Shown here one piece after another: positions 1-10,689 of a stretch of DNA of 64,000 nucleotides (position 1 is the stretch's first letter; each line of letters begins with the position of its first letter). Below the pieces are notes generated by a model. That model did not search any database. It was not told where the DNA came from and saw nothing but the letters and a program-made list of their open reading frames with translations. The stretch is from assembly GCF_001509835.1 (NCBI RefSeq), contig NZ_JXTJ01000004.1:620001-684000 (forward strand), given 5' to 3'. This DNA comes from Allobosea sp. WAO. Its GTDB lineage: Bacteria; Pseudomonadota; Alphaproteobacteria; Rhizobiales; Beijerinckiaceae. The position numbers were made by a program, and so were the translations under genes.

Positions 1-799
1 CCAGCAGCACGATGCCGAGCCCGCCGACGAAGCCGAGGCCGGGATCGGCGCGCTGCAAGCCGAGGAGCACGGTCTCGCCCAGCCCCTTGGCACCGATCAT
101 TGAGGCGACGACGACCATGGCGAGCGCCATCATGATCGCCTGGTTGAGCCCTTGCAGGATCGCCGGGCGGGCGAGCGGCAATTCGATCAGCCAGAGGCTC
201 TGCCGCGCGCTCAGGCCCAGCGCCCGCGCCGCCTCGACCGCGCGCCCGTCGACCTCGCGCAGGCCAAGTTCGGTCAACCGGGCGAAGGGCGGCAAGGCAT
301 AGATCAGGGTCGCGACCAGGGCCGGCGCCCGCCCGAGCCCGAGGATCATCGCGACCGGGATGAGATAGACGAAGCTCGGCACGGTCTGCATGAGGTCATA
401 GAGCGGGGCGAGCGCCCGCGAGATACGCGGCGTCCTCGCCGCCGCGACGCCGAGCGGCAGCCCGAACAGCACGATCAGCACGACGGCGACGACGATCAGT
501 GCCAGCGACTGCATCGCGGCCGGCCAGACCCCGAGCAGAGCGAGCATCAGCACGAGCGCCGCCATTCCGGCCGCGAAGGCGATCCGGCGGGTCGCGAGCC
601 AGGCGGCGAGCCCGACCATGGCGATGCCCGCCTCCGGTGGCACCTGCGCCAACGCGCTTTCGAGCAGCCTGACCGGCGCGGTCAGCCCGTCCGAAACGGC
701 ATCGAGCTTGTCGCCGGAACCGGTGACGAGCGCATCGACCAGCCGGTTGACGGCGCCCTGGAGCGGCTTGCCGAGATCAGGCAGCAGGCCAGCACTCAC
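1..799 (-). CDS. Glycine betaine/proline ABC transporter permease (ProW-like), 3' end cut by window edge
   Basis: Inner-membrane permease of an osmoprotectant (glycine betaine/choline type) ABC importer. The minus-strand frame is open from a GTG at 799 to the window edge, 266 codons without a stop; the last readable residues (GIVLL) resemble the C-terminal helix of ProW/OpuAB proteins, so probably only 15-25 residues are missing. The N-terminus begins VSAGLLPDLGKPLQGAVNRL, an amphipathic stretch before the membrane helices, as in ProW. The GTG overlaps the stop of the binding-protein gene by 4 bases (GTGA), which implies translational coupling in one operon. The plus-strand frames over this stretch are codon-shadow artefacts. 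The family call rests on reading the translated frame and on the neighbour. Confidence 0.85.
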   Translation of the reverse strand, partial: MSAGLLPDLGKPLQGAVNRLVDALVTGSGDKLDAVSDGLTAPVRLLESALAQVPPEAGIAMVGLAAWLATRRIAFAAGMAALVLMLALLGVWPAAMQSLALIVVAVVLIVLFGLPLGVAAARTPRISRALAPLYDLMQTVPSFVYLIPVAMILGLGRAPALVATLIYALPPFARLTELGLREVDGRAVEAARALGLSARQSLWLIELPLARPAILQGLNQAIMMALAMVVVASMIGAKGLGETVLLGLQRADPGLGFVGGLGIVLL

Positions 800-1791
800 A
801 AGCCGGCCTGAACCTTCGCAGCGACCTCGGCGGTGACCCAGTGGCGCCAGTCATCCGGCCGGTCCTTGAGGAAGCGCAGCGCCTGCTCCTCCGGTGTGAT
901 CCCGGCCTTGCGGGCATCGCCCAGCATCTGCGAGGTCAGCGCGCTGCTGATGCCGTAATTCTTGAAGAAGCTCGTCAGCTGCGGCGCCGCCTGGGTGAAG
1001 GCGAGATTGGCGCCGATCACTACCTTGCTGACTGGATAGGCGGTCGCCCTGGTCGGCTTGTCGCTCGCCTTCAGCTCGGCCCAGATCGCCGGGTCGAAGG
1101 CCGGCTCGCCGAGCTTGACGAGGTCATAGGCGCCGATCAGCCAGCTCGGGCTCCAATAATAGAACAGCACCGGCTGCCTGCGGTTGAGGTTCGCCTCGAT
1201 CGCCGCGACCAGCGCCTCGCCCGAGCCGCCACGGACATTGTTGTAGTCGTCCGCAAGCCCATAGGCTGTGAGCTTCTTGGTGTTGATGCCTTCGCAGACC
1301 CAGCCGGCGACGCAATTGTAGAAGCGGCCCTTGCCCGGCTCTTCCCGGTCGGGGAAGAGCGCCTTGTGGCGCTTGAGATCGGCGACCGTCTTCAGGTCCT
1401 TCGCCTTGGCATCCGCGCCCTCGACGAGATAGCGCGGCACATACCAGCCCTCATTGGCGTCGGGAAAGGTCGTGCCGAGCGGAATTACCTTCCCGGAGGC
1501 CTCCGCCCTGGTCCAGGCCTCGACCGGGTTGGCCAGCCAGATCTCCATGATCACGTCGACATCGCCGCGCGCCAGCCCGTTGACCAGCGGCGCGACCACG
1601 CCGGGCACGCGCTCGACCTTGCAGCCAAAGCCCTTCTCGACCACGGCCCGCGCCACGGCGGTGTGGAAGGCGGCGGAATCGTAGTCGAGCCCGGCGATCT
1701 TCAGCGGCCTGTCGAGCTCACAGGAGAGAACGGGCGCGGCCAGCCCGAGGCCGAGCAGCAGAGTTGCAGTGCGCAGAACGGCTTTCATCAT
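796..1791 (-). CDS. Glycine betaine ABC transporter substrate-binding protein
   Basis: Periplasmic binding protein (331 aa) that delivers glycine betaine or a similar quaternary amine to the permease encoded just downstream. The start chosen is the double ATG at 1791/1788, preceded by GGGGATC; it gives a clean signal peptide (MMKAVLRTATLLLGLGLAAPVLS). A longer frame to 1905 would put 38 residues without family character before it. OpuAC-type features are visible: the segment DVIMEIWLANPVEAW, then GWYVPRY and FYYWSPSWL, which supply Trp/Tyr residues of the kind that form the aromatic box around trimethylammonium groups. A Cys pair (FYNC..WVCEG) may form a disulfide. The ATPase subunit is not in the window and may lie beyond the left edge. 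Confidence 0.9.
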   Translation of the reverse strand: MMKAVLRTATLLLGLGLAAPVLSCELDRPLKIAGLDYDSAAFHTAVARAVVEKGFGCKVERVPGVVAPLVNGLARGDVDVIMEIWLANPVEAWTRAEASGKVIPLGTTFPDANEGWYVPRYLVEGADAKAKDLKTVADLKRHKALFPDREEPGKGRFYNCVAGWVCEGINTKKLTAYGLADDYNNVRGGSGEALVAAIEANLNRRQPVLFYYWSPSWLIGAYDLVKLGEPAFDPAIWAELKASDKPTRATAYPVSKVVIGANLAFTQAAPQLTSFFKNYGISSALTSQMLGDARKAGITPEEQALRFLKDRPDDWRHWVTAEVAAKVQAGL

Positions 1792-1997
1792 GACGATCCC
1801 CCGCTGGCTGCTGTGCCCGGTCTGGGCACCTGACGGTTGGGCATGTCCACGAAGCGCGAAAGCGAGCGAAATGTTCCGCCCGGCAAGCGACGACATTAAC
1901 GCCACTTCCCGCCTTGGGCACTGCGCAAACGGGTGATGGCATGGACCGCCCCTCCGACCAGGCCTGTCAGCAGCGCTGGCGGCCGCTGGCCATCAAC

Positions 1998-2034
1998 ATG
2001 AGATCTTGTCGTCCAATATGAGATCGAGTCGTCC
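1998..2034. repeat. Tandem 17-bp direct repeat upstream of the betaine transporter operon
   Basis: Two near-identical 17-mers, ATGAGATCTTGTCGTCC (1998-2014) and ATGAGATCGAGTCGTCC (2018-2034), differ at two positions and are spaced 20 bp apart, about 200 bp upstream of the binding-protein start. Two helical turns of spacing is typical of tandem regulator sites, but no regulator can be named from the sequence. Confidence 0.4.
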
Positions 2035-2132
2035 CGGACGCAGCGAAGCGGAGATCCGGGACCCATCCCTGAACCCCTATCGGTGAAGTTCAGGCATGGG
2101 TCCCGGGTCGCACTTCGGTCGCCCGGGACGAC
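2029..2132. repeat. Intergenic palindromic repeat, family D (copy 1)
   Basis: Long imperfect inverted repeat: CGTCCCGGACGCAGCGAAGC at the left end and CGGTCGCCCGGGACGACG at the right, with an inner pair around GATCCGGGACCCAT and CATGGGTCCCGG. The layout and the internal 'GTTCAGGCATGG' are shared with the element at 3981-4090. It lies downstream of lysR-type gene 2182-3066 and upstream of the betaine operon. Confidence 0.75.
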
Positions 2133-2181
2133 GATGCGATGGCGAAGCGCTCAGGATGAACGGCTCGGTTCCGCAGAGCCC

Positions 2182-3066
2182 TCAGCCGAGCGTGCCCAGC
2201 GCCCGCAGCGCCTTCAGCGTCTCGCGCAGGCCGCGATGCAGCGGCTTGTCCTTGCGCAGGACGAGGCCGAGCGTGCGATGCACCCGCGGCGACAGGGAGC
2301 GAACGATCAGCCCCTCGCTCTCGCCGCGCACCGCCATGCCGGGCAGCACGGCGCAGCCGAGACCGGCGCCGACCAGCCGCTTGATCGCCTCGACGCTGCC
2401 GAGCGACATCACTGGCTTGAGCGTCACGCCGGCGCGGGCGAACCATTCATCGGCGATGCGCCTAGTGATGCCGCCGGGCTCGAACAGCAGGACAGGCAGG
2501 CGCGCCAGCGCTTCCGGCGTCAACCGTGCCGGCAACTCCATGCCCGGCGGCGCGATCACCGCGAACTCGTCCTCCAGCAGCGGCGTCACCTCGAGGCTGC
2601 GGCCGGCGGCCGGCAGCGAGACCAGGCCGATATCGATCTGGTTGTCCTCGATCGCCTTGACGATATCCGAGGTGTTCCCGGTGCTGACGGTGATCTCCAG
2701 CGTCGGATGGCGCTGGCGCAGGTCGCGCAATAGCGGCGGCAGCAGGAAGATGCAGGCGGTTGCGCCGGTGCCGATCCGCACCCGGCCCATCGCCCCGGTC
2801 GCATGACGCGCCATCGCCTCTTGCGCCGCCGCCACCGCCGCCTCGATCCGCCCGGCATGGTCGAGCAATTCGGTGCCCGCCGCCGTCGGCTGCGCCCGGC
2901 GCCCGACGCGCTCGATCAGGGTCACGCCGAGCCGCCGCTCGAGCTCGCGGATCTGCAGGCTGACGGCCGGCTGGCTCAGGCCGAGCCTCTCGGCCGCCGC
3001 CGAGAAGCTGCCGAGCGCGATCACCTGGCGGAAGCTGTCGAGCTGGTCGAGGCGAAGGTCGCGCAT
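2182..3066 (-). CDS. LysR-family transcriptional regulator
   Basis: DNA-binding regulator of 294 aa. The start at 3066 gives MRDLRLDQLDSFRQVIALGS, which aligns with the usual LysR N-terminus; the frame stays open to 3384 but the extra 106 residues are Arg/Ala-rich and antisense to the neighbouring gene. Winged-helix region at residues about 5-65 (SFSAAAERLGLSQPAVSLQI, then LERRLGVTLIERV), effector-binding domain from about 90 to the end. It is divergent from the DUF1127-GNAT gene with 113 bp between starts, the usual LysR-target geometry, and the spacer holds an inverted repeat (3090-3115). The natural effector cannot be read from the sequence. Confidence 0.93.
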   Translation of the reverse strand: MRDLRLDQLDSFRQVIALGSFSAAAERLGLSQPAVSLQIRELERRLGVTLIERVGRRAQPTAAGTELLDHAGRIEAAVAAAQEAMARHATGAMGRVRIGTGATACIFLLPPLLRDLRQRHPTLEITVSTGNTSDIVKAIEDNQIDIGLVSLPAAGRSLEVTPLLEDEFAVIAPPGMELPARLTPEALARLPVLLFEPGGITRRIADEWFARAGVTLKPVMSLGSVEAIKRLVGAGLGCAVLPGMAVRGESEGLIVRSLSPRVHRTLGLVLRKDKPLHRGLRETLKALRALGTLG

Positions 3067-3089
3067 CTCAAAGAAATTCTCATGCTCTG

Positions 3090-3115
3090 CATAACTTTGA
3101 GAAGCTTCATTTATG
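3090..3115. promoter_or_regulatory. Candidate LysR operator in divergent spacer
   Basis: CATAA (3090-3094) and TTATG (3111-3115) are perfect inverted arms around a core containing the palindrome GAAGCTTC (3101-3108). The site is AT-rich compared with its surroundings and lies 24 bp upstream of the LysR-type gene start and 65 bp upstream of the GNAT gene start, a typical position for an autoregulatory LysR site. No -35/-10 boxes are assigned. Confidence 0.4.
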
Positions 3116-3179
3116 GCGCGGCGAAACGCAAGTTGCCCTGGCGATTCGGCAAGAGCCCGGCCGCGGTAGGGCGCAAGCG

Positions 3180-3956
3180 ATGAGCGGGATATGGTCTGCG
3201 GGACAATGGCTGTTGCGCGAGGCAGCAGATTATATCGGCGCCTCCCAGCATTCGCGCTATCAGCAATTGCGGTCCCTGCGCGAGCTCGACGACCAGCAAC
3301 TCGCCGATATCGGCGTGACGCGACAGGAGGCGCTGACCGGGCGCCCCGACCAGACGGAAAGGCGGCCCTCCGGGGCCGGAACAACTGCGATGACGACGAC
3401 CGAGTTCGCCGGCCACACCACGCCGCCCATCCTCGTCCGCGATGCTGGTGAGGCCGACATGGCCGCGATCCAGGCGATCTACAGCCACCATGTCCTGCAC
3501 GGCCTTGCGAGCTTCGAGGAGACGCCGCCGAGCGTCGAGGACATGCTGGCGCGCCGGCAGGCGGTGCTGGGCCTCGGCCTGCCCTATCTCGCCGCCGAGC
3601 AGGGCGGGAGGGTCGTCGGCTACTGCTATGCGACGGCCTATCGACCCCGCCCCGCCTACCGCCACACCATCGAGGACTCGGTCTATGTCGCCGACGGCTT
3701 CGGCGGCCGCGGGATCGGCTCGACCCTGCTCGGCGCGCTGATCGCCCGTTGCGAGACCGGCCCCTGGCGCCAGATGCTCGCCAATGTCGGCGACAGCGCC
3801 AATGCCGGCTCGATCGGCCTGCATCGCCGCTTCGGCTTCGAGCCTATCGGCACCCTGCGCTCGACCGGCTTCAAGCTCGGCCGCTGGGTCGACACCGTCC
3901 TGATGCAGCGCAGCCTCGGACCGGGAGACCGGACGCTGCCCGGCGGAGCGAGATAG
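3180..3956 (+). CDS. DUF1127-GNAT fusion acetyltransferase (phosphinothricin acetyltransferase-like)
   Basis: A 258-aa open frame with two parts. Residues about 25-50 (LRSLRELDDQQLADIGVTRQ) match the helical DUF1127/YjiS motif normally seen as a free-standing protein of 45-90 aa. Residues about 82-245 form a GNAT domain of the Pat/Bar type: IQAIYSHHV near the start, EETPPS, acetyl-CoA loop GFGGRGIGSTLL, and NAGSIGLHRRFGFEPIG near the end. Such enzymes acetylate the amino group of phosphinothricin or amino-acid analogues such as methionine sulfoximine. The linker (about 52-80) has no stop. An internal ATG at 3390 could start a GNAT-only protein, but I see no good Shine-Dalgarno there. Probably controlled by the divergent LysR regulator. 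Confidence 0.82.
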   Translation: MSGIWSAGQWLLREAADYIGASQHSRYQQLRSLRELDDQQLADIGVTRQEALTGRPDQTERRPSGAGTTAMTTTEFAGHTTPPILVRDAGEADMAAIQAIYSHHVLHGLASFEETPPSVEDMLARRQAVLGLGLPYLAAEQGGRVVGYCYATAYRPRPAYRHTIEDSVYVADGFGGRGIGSTLLGALIARCETGPWRQMLANVGDSANAGSIGLHRRFGFEPIGTLRSTGFKLGRWVDTVLMQRSLGPGDRTLPGGAR

Positions 3957-3980
3957 TGCTGCGTCAGTTTAGAACTCTAA

Positions 3981-4090
3981 TCATCCCGGGCGACCGACCG
4001 GAGACCCGGGATCCATGCCAGCGCGCTTCCGATGGAGGTTCAGGCATGGATCCCGGATCGGCGCGGCTTTGCCGCTTGTCCGGGATGATC
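3981..4090. repeat. Intergenic palindromic repeat, family D (copy 2)
   Basis: Outer arms TCATCCCGGGCGACC (left) and CTTGTCCGGGATGATC (right), inner arms GACCCGGGATCCATG and CATGGATCCCGGATC. Same organisation as 2029-2132, including 'GGTTCAGGCATGG'. It fills most of the 180-bp gap between the GNAT gene and the MFS gene. Confidence 0.8.
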
Positions 4091-4136
4091 GCGTCGGGGT
4101 CGAGTGTGACTGCTTGCTGCCGTCAATGAGTCCGCG

Positions 4137-5315
4137 ATGATCTCTCGCAGCACCGTCTTCTGCCTCGGGCTGGCGCAGCTCATCTCCTGGGGCGTCTCTT
4201 ATTATCTCGTTGGCGCGTTCGGCGAGCGGATCGCGAGTGAGCTCGGCTGGTCGCAGGCGGTCATCCATGGCGGGCTCTCGGCCGGCCTGCTGGTGATGGG
4301 TTTGACCTCGGGCGCGGTCGGCCGCCTGATCGATCGCCATGGCGGCAGGACCGTGATGTGCGCAGGTTCGCTTCTCACCGCCGCCGGCATCGCCGGGCTC
4401 GCCTTCGCCCACACGATCGCCGCCTATTACGCCGCCTGGCTCTGCCTCGGCCTCGCCATGCGGCTTAGCCTCTACGACGCCGCCTTCGCGGCGCTGGCCC
4501 GGATCGGCGGCAGCGCCGCGCGCAGGCCGATCGCCCAGATCACCCTGCTCGGTGGCCTCGCCTCGACCGTGTTCTGGCCGCTCGGCCATGCCCTCGCCGA
4601 ACAGTTCGGCTGGCGCGGGGCGCTCCTCGTCTATGCCGGCTTCGCCTTGCTGACCCTGCCGCTGTACCTGACCTTGCCGGCCGTCTCCGCCCACCCACTG
4701 CCCGGCGCAGCCGCTGCGAAACCCGCCGTCGCGCTCAGCCCAGCCGACACCCGCTTCGCCGGCCTGCTCTACGCCCTGATCGTCACCTTCGCCGGCATCC
4801 TCAATGCCGGCATGTCCGCGCATATGATCGGCATCCTTGCCGGGCTCGGCCTACCCGCTGCCGCCGCGGTCTGGATTGGTGCGACGCGGGGCATCGGCCA
4901 GTCGCTGGCGCGGCTCGGCGAGGTGCTGTTCGGGGCGAAGACCAGCCCATTCGACCTCAACCTCGTCGCCTGCCTCGTCCTGCCGCTCTGCTTCGTCCTC
5001 GGCCTCGCCGGCGGCGCGAGCGCTTTCGCGGCGCTGGCCTTCGCCTTCTGCTACGGCGCCGGCAATGGCGTGCTGACGATCACACGCGGCACCTTGCCGC
5101 TGATGCTGTTCGATCCGAAGAGCTATGGCGCCTATGTCGGCCGGCTGCTGGCGCCGGGCTTCGTCCTCTCCGCCGCCTCCCCGCTCGCCTATGCGCTGCT
5201 GATCGAGCGCTATGGCGCAGGGGCGGCGCTGATCCTGTCCGGGGCGCTGGCGCTCGCCATGCTCGCCTCCGCGATCCTGCTCCGGAGACGCTTCCGCAGC
5301 CTGCCACGCTCCTGA
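4137..5315 (+). CDS. MFS transporter (OxlT/CynX-like)
   Basis: Integral membrane transporter of 392 aa with about 12 hydrophobic segments. The loop between helices 2 and 3 carries the MFS signature in the form GAVGRLIDRHGGRTV. The N-terminus (MISRSTVFCLGLAQLISWGVSYYLVG) resembles MFS proteins annotated as anion or cyanate/oxalate-type carriers, but substrate cannot be assigned. It stands alone: upstream is a repeat element, downstream is uvrA in the same direction with a 141-bp gap that probably holds the uvrA promoter. Confidence 0.85.
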   Translation: MISRSTVFCLGLAQLISWGVSYYLVGAFGERIASELGWSQAVIHGGLSAGLLVMGLTSGAVGRLIDRHGGRTVMCAGSLLTAAGIAGLAFAHTIAAYYAAWLCLGLAMRLSLYDAAFAALARIGGSAARRPIAQITLLGGLASTVFWPLGHALAEQFGWRGALLVYAGFALLTLPLYLTLPAVSAHPLPGAAAAKPAVALSPADTRFAGLLYALIVTFAGILNAGMSAHMIGILAGLGLPAAAAVWIGATRGIGQSLARLGEVLFGAKTSPFDLNLVACLVLPLCFVLGLAGGASAFAALAFAFCYGAGNGVLTITRGTLPLMLFDPKSYGAYVGRLLAPGFVLSAASPLAYALLIERYGAGAALILSGALALAMLASAILLRRRFRSLPRS

Positions 5316-5456
5316 CAGCGCCTGTCAGCAAGCGCGACAAGAACAATGCAGCAACATCCGCGGCTGCGTGCTACTCATGCCAGCCTTTCGTCGGGCCGCA
5401 CTGGCAGGACCCGGCATTTGCCCTATCTCTACGGCTTACCCGAACCGGACACCGCA

Positions 5457-8420
<2,964 letters not shown>

Positions 8421-8459
8421 AGCGTCGGCTTGGGCCCGTCATTGCTTTCGATTAACGAC

Positions 8460-8482
8460 AGTCCTCCTCGGGGAGGACTTTA
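8460..8482. terminator. Terminator between uvrA and the HD/YwgA islet
   Basis: Perfect 8-bp stem AGTCCTCC / GGAGGACT with a TCGG loop (8460-8479), followed on the plus strand by TTTACACAATT. It lies 40 bp after the uvrA stop and directly abuts the stop codon of the convergent YwgA-like gene, so it may serve both directions. Confidence 0.75.
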
Positions 8483-8995
8483 CACAATTGCCGGGAGCGG
8501 AACCGGCGTTGGAATGCGTGACAGAGCGCGCAACAGTTCTCTGGCTCTATCTATCCGACCACCTTCAGCTTTCTCGGGCTTCCGCCTTGCCGTTTCTGCC
8601 CACGGGTCACTGTAACTTTCCGAGGCAAGTAGGACTGCTGTCGCCGCCAATTCCAGCTCGATGGCGTCCGCGTTAGCGGCAGCTCTAGCGAACTGTCGGC
8701 GAAGATCGCCCACCTCTGCTTCCGCAGGCGCTGTGGCTGTGTAAATCGAATAAGACCCGCCCCAAGACGTGGACTGCTCGGTCTCGGTAAGCTCGCCAAA
8801 AAGGCTGCCCATTCGAGCTGCTGTAGCCAAATCTTCGCTATACGGACCGTAGTGCTTATAGCTAAACGCGAACCCGCTCTCCAGCCCGGTCACAGTCAGT
8901 AGGTAGGCAATTTTTTGGAGGCGAGTACGACCAACCACGCGGCCGCCAGCATCAGCGACGATAGCCGCGACCTTTTTCGCGTCATTTAGCGGCAT
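8480..8995 (-). CDS. YwgA-like protein, partner of HD phosphohydrolase
   Basis: A 171-aa protein that resembles the Bacillus YwgA family. Its N-terminal half has GRTRLQKIAYLLTVTGLESG, then FSYKHYGPYSEDLATAARMG, the LQK-x2-YL ... YGPYS pattern also reminiscent of Panacea/DUF4065 antitoxin-like domains (my comparison, not a search result). The C-terminal half is helical and Ala/Glu/Arg-rich. The start at 8995 is fixed by an ideal AGGAGG seven bases upstream; it lies inside the last codons of the HD gene, a 10-base overlap that implies translational coupling. An alternative start at 9037 lacks this support. G+C is clearly below that of flanking genes. Molecular function unknown. Confidence 0.75.
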   Translation of the reverse strand: MPLNDAKKVAAIVADAGGRVVGRTRLQKIAYLLTVTGLESGFAFSYKHYGPYSEDLATAARMGSLFGELTETEQSTSWGGSYSIYTATAPAEAEVGDLRRQFARAAANADAIELELAATAVLLASESYSDPWAETARRKPEKAEGGRIDRARELLRALSRIPTPVPLPAIV

Positions 8996-10380
8996 GCCTG
9001 GACCTCCTGATCGATAATAGCGCCAATCGTTTTGCACGCCTCCTGATCACCACGATCATGATAGACGCGCAAAAGCATAAAATCGGCTAGATTCGCAACA
9101 ACGCGAGAACGCTGTTTGAGATCCACCAAGCTGCCCCCATCGGTCCGCACGTTGATAGTTTCGATTGGTCCTCGTGCGCCAACAGCGTCCTTGTAGGGAG
9201 AACGCTTTGCCTCATCGATAAGAATCCGGGGAATATCCCCAGGTTGAGCGTTAGCCCATTCAGTTAATTTTGCATTTACCCTTGCGCAGCAGGTTTCGAT
9301 TTTTGCCACCCTTTCGGGAGTGCCAACGATATCGGGATCAAATTCGTGGCTTATCCGCGCACGGATGTCGAAGCACTTATAGAGCTTGCGATCCCTAAGC
9401 CGCACAGCGAATTGACTCACAAGCGGATCATCCGCATCGCTCATCAGTGCCAGCGCACCCCATATGACGGTGTCATCAAGGCAAAGGACTATATCGAGGC
9501 TCTCTGGATCCAGCGCAAACCGGATCAGAGGATGGCGCTCAGGTAGCCCTGTCTTGGCCGCCAAACCGTTCCTAGCGAGATCCACAACTCGAACCAGTAA
9601 TTCACAAAATATCTTCTCTGCACCCCTAGTAGCTTTATGAAAATAAACGGTAGGGTAAAGCTGAAAAAGCCCCAAAATGTAGCCTTCAGCAGCATGAACT
9701 GCCTTTGGGCCAATAACAAAAGTCTCAACAGACCCAGTTTGATGCTCATCAACTCCAGTCGGCAGAGACGCGATCTCAAGGTTAGCTATAAGCCAATTGA
9801 AATCGATGGCAGCATGCTCGGTACCTGTCATAAGACGATCTCGACGCATATAGTCAAGCCGATCAGCATCAAACTGACTAGACACGACAGCGTTATGAAC
9901 CGTCGCGTGACCATCTTTCTTAATCATATCTGAAACATCTACAGCAAATCCGCTCCCCATTGCGTTAAGTATTTCAGCAACCTCGCCATCCTTAATAAGC
10001 AAATCACTGACATGCTCGTGATCGGCAAGCTTGAGGCCAAGCCGTTTTCCTACTGTCTCGAACGCGTGACTAAAGGGACCGTGGCCTAAGTCATGAATCA
10101 GCGCAGCTGCCAATGCGATGCGCTCTCGACTCTCAGAGCGCGCACGATAATTCCTGACAACCTCCATGAGCTGTCTGGCCGTAAAGAAAACGCCCACACT
10201 ATGCGCAAACCGAGAATGACTGGCGCCCGGATAGACTAGATCAGAAAAGCCTAGCTGCTTTATGCGCCGCAGCCTTTGAAAGGGACGTGCTTGCAAAACA
10301 CGCCATAACGTCCGCTCAAGTTCATTATCCTTGAACTCGACAAGATTGTGCAGAGGATCGCGAATTCGCTGCAGCGCCAT
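8986..10380 (-). CDS. HD-domain (d)NTP phosphohydrolase, SAMHD1/YwfO-like
   Basis: A 464-aa protein predicted to cleave nucleoside triphosphates, most likely dNTPs. The complete H-HD-D set is present: His in SRFAHSVGVF, HD in ALIHDLGHGPFSHAFE, and the distal Asp in FDADRLDYMRRD. FQRLRRIKQLGFSDLVYPGA before the first His is the usual lead-in of the EF1143/YwfO/SAMHD1 branch. It is distinct from the housekeeping dgt in this window. I chose the ATG at 10380 (MALQRIRDPLHNL) because family members begin just before this motif; the frame stays open to 10707, with an alternative ATG at 10551 behind a GGGGG sequence. Base composition (A/T-rich third positions, e.g. around 9600-9950) differs sharply from both neighbours, a sign of horizontal transfer. 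B. subtilis has the same HD-plus-YwgA gene pair. Confidence 0.85.
   Translation of the reverse strand: MALQRIRDPLHNLVEFKDNELERTLWRVLQARPFQRLRRIKQLGFSDLVYPGASHSRFAHSVGVFFTARQLMEVVRNYRARSESRERIALAAALIHDLGHGPFSHAFETVGKRLGLKLADHEHVSDLLIKDGEVAEILNAMGSGFAVDVSDMIKKDGHATVHNAVVSSQFDADRLDYMRRDRLMTGTEHAAIDFNWLIANLEIASLPTGVDEHQTGSVETFVIGPKAVHAAEGYILGLFQLYPTVYFHKATRGAEKIFCELLVRVVDLARNGLAAKTGLPERHPLIRFALDPESLDIVLCLDDTVIWGALALMSDADDPLVSQFAVRLRDRKLYKCFDIRARISHEFDPDIVGTPERVAKIETCCARVNAKLTEWANAQPGDIPRILIDEAKRSPYKDAVGARGPIETINVRTDGGSLVDLKQRSRVVANLADFMLLRVYHDRGDQEACKTIGAIIDQEVQACR
9003..9008 (-). promoter_or_regulatory. Strong Shine-Dalgarno for YwgA-like gene inside the HD gene
   Basis: On the minus strand AGGAGG precedes the ATG at 8995 by 7 bases. 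It lies within the last codons of the HD gene and fixes the downstream start. Confidence 0.75.
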
Positions 10381-10689
10381 AATAGATGCAATACGCGATT
10401 CGCACGCTGGTGACTGCCGCTGTGCTGCAAATTTCTCTGCGCTAGCACGACGACCTGATATACGGCCTCGCTCGCTCTGCCATGCACGGCTCAGCTCGAG
10501 CCTCATCGGAAAAATATCGCGACCAAACCTGACATAGAAAGAATGCCTCATTCGCCCCCACTTAAGACTGACGGGAACGCCCCAAAATTCCGGCCCACAG
10601 AAACAGAACAAATAGAGAACAATTTCACCGATGTCGATAGCAGAAGCGAGTCTGCTAGCCTTTATCCCCGCTGCCAAAACCTCGCGTAC

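Noticed and set aside
152..811. 219-aa plus-strand frame at the left edge
   Set aside because: Composition is Arg/Gln/His-rich; the minus strand encodes the ProW-like permease with a GTGA overlap to its partner.
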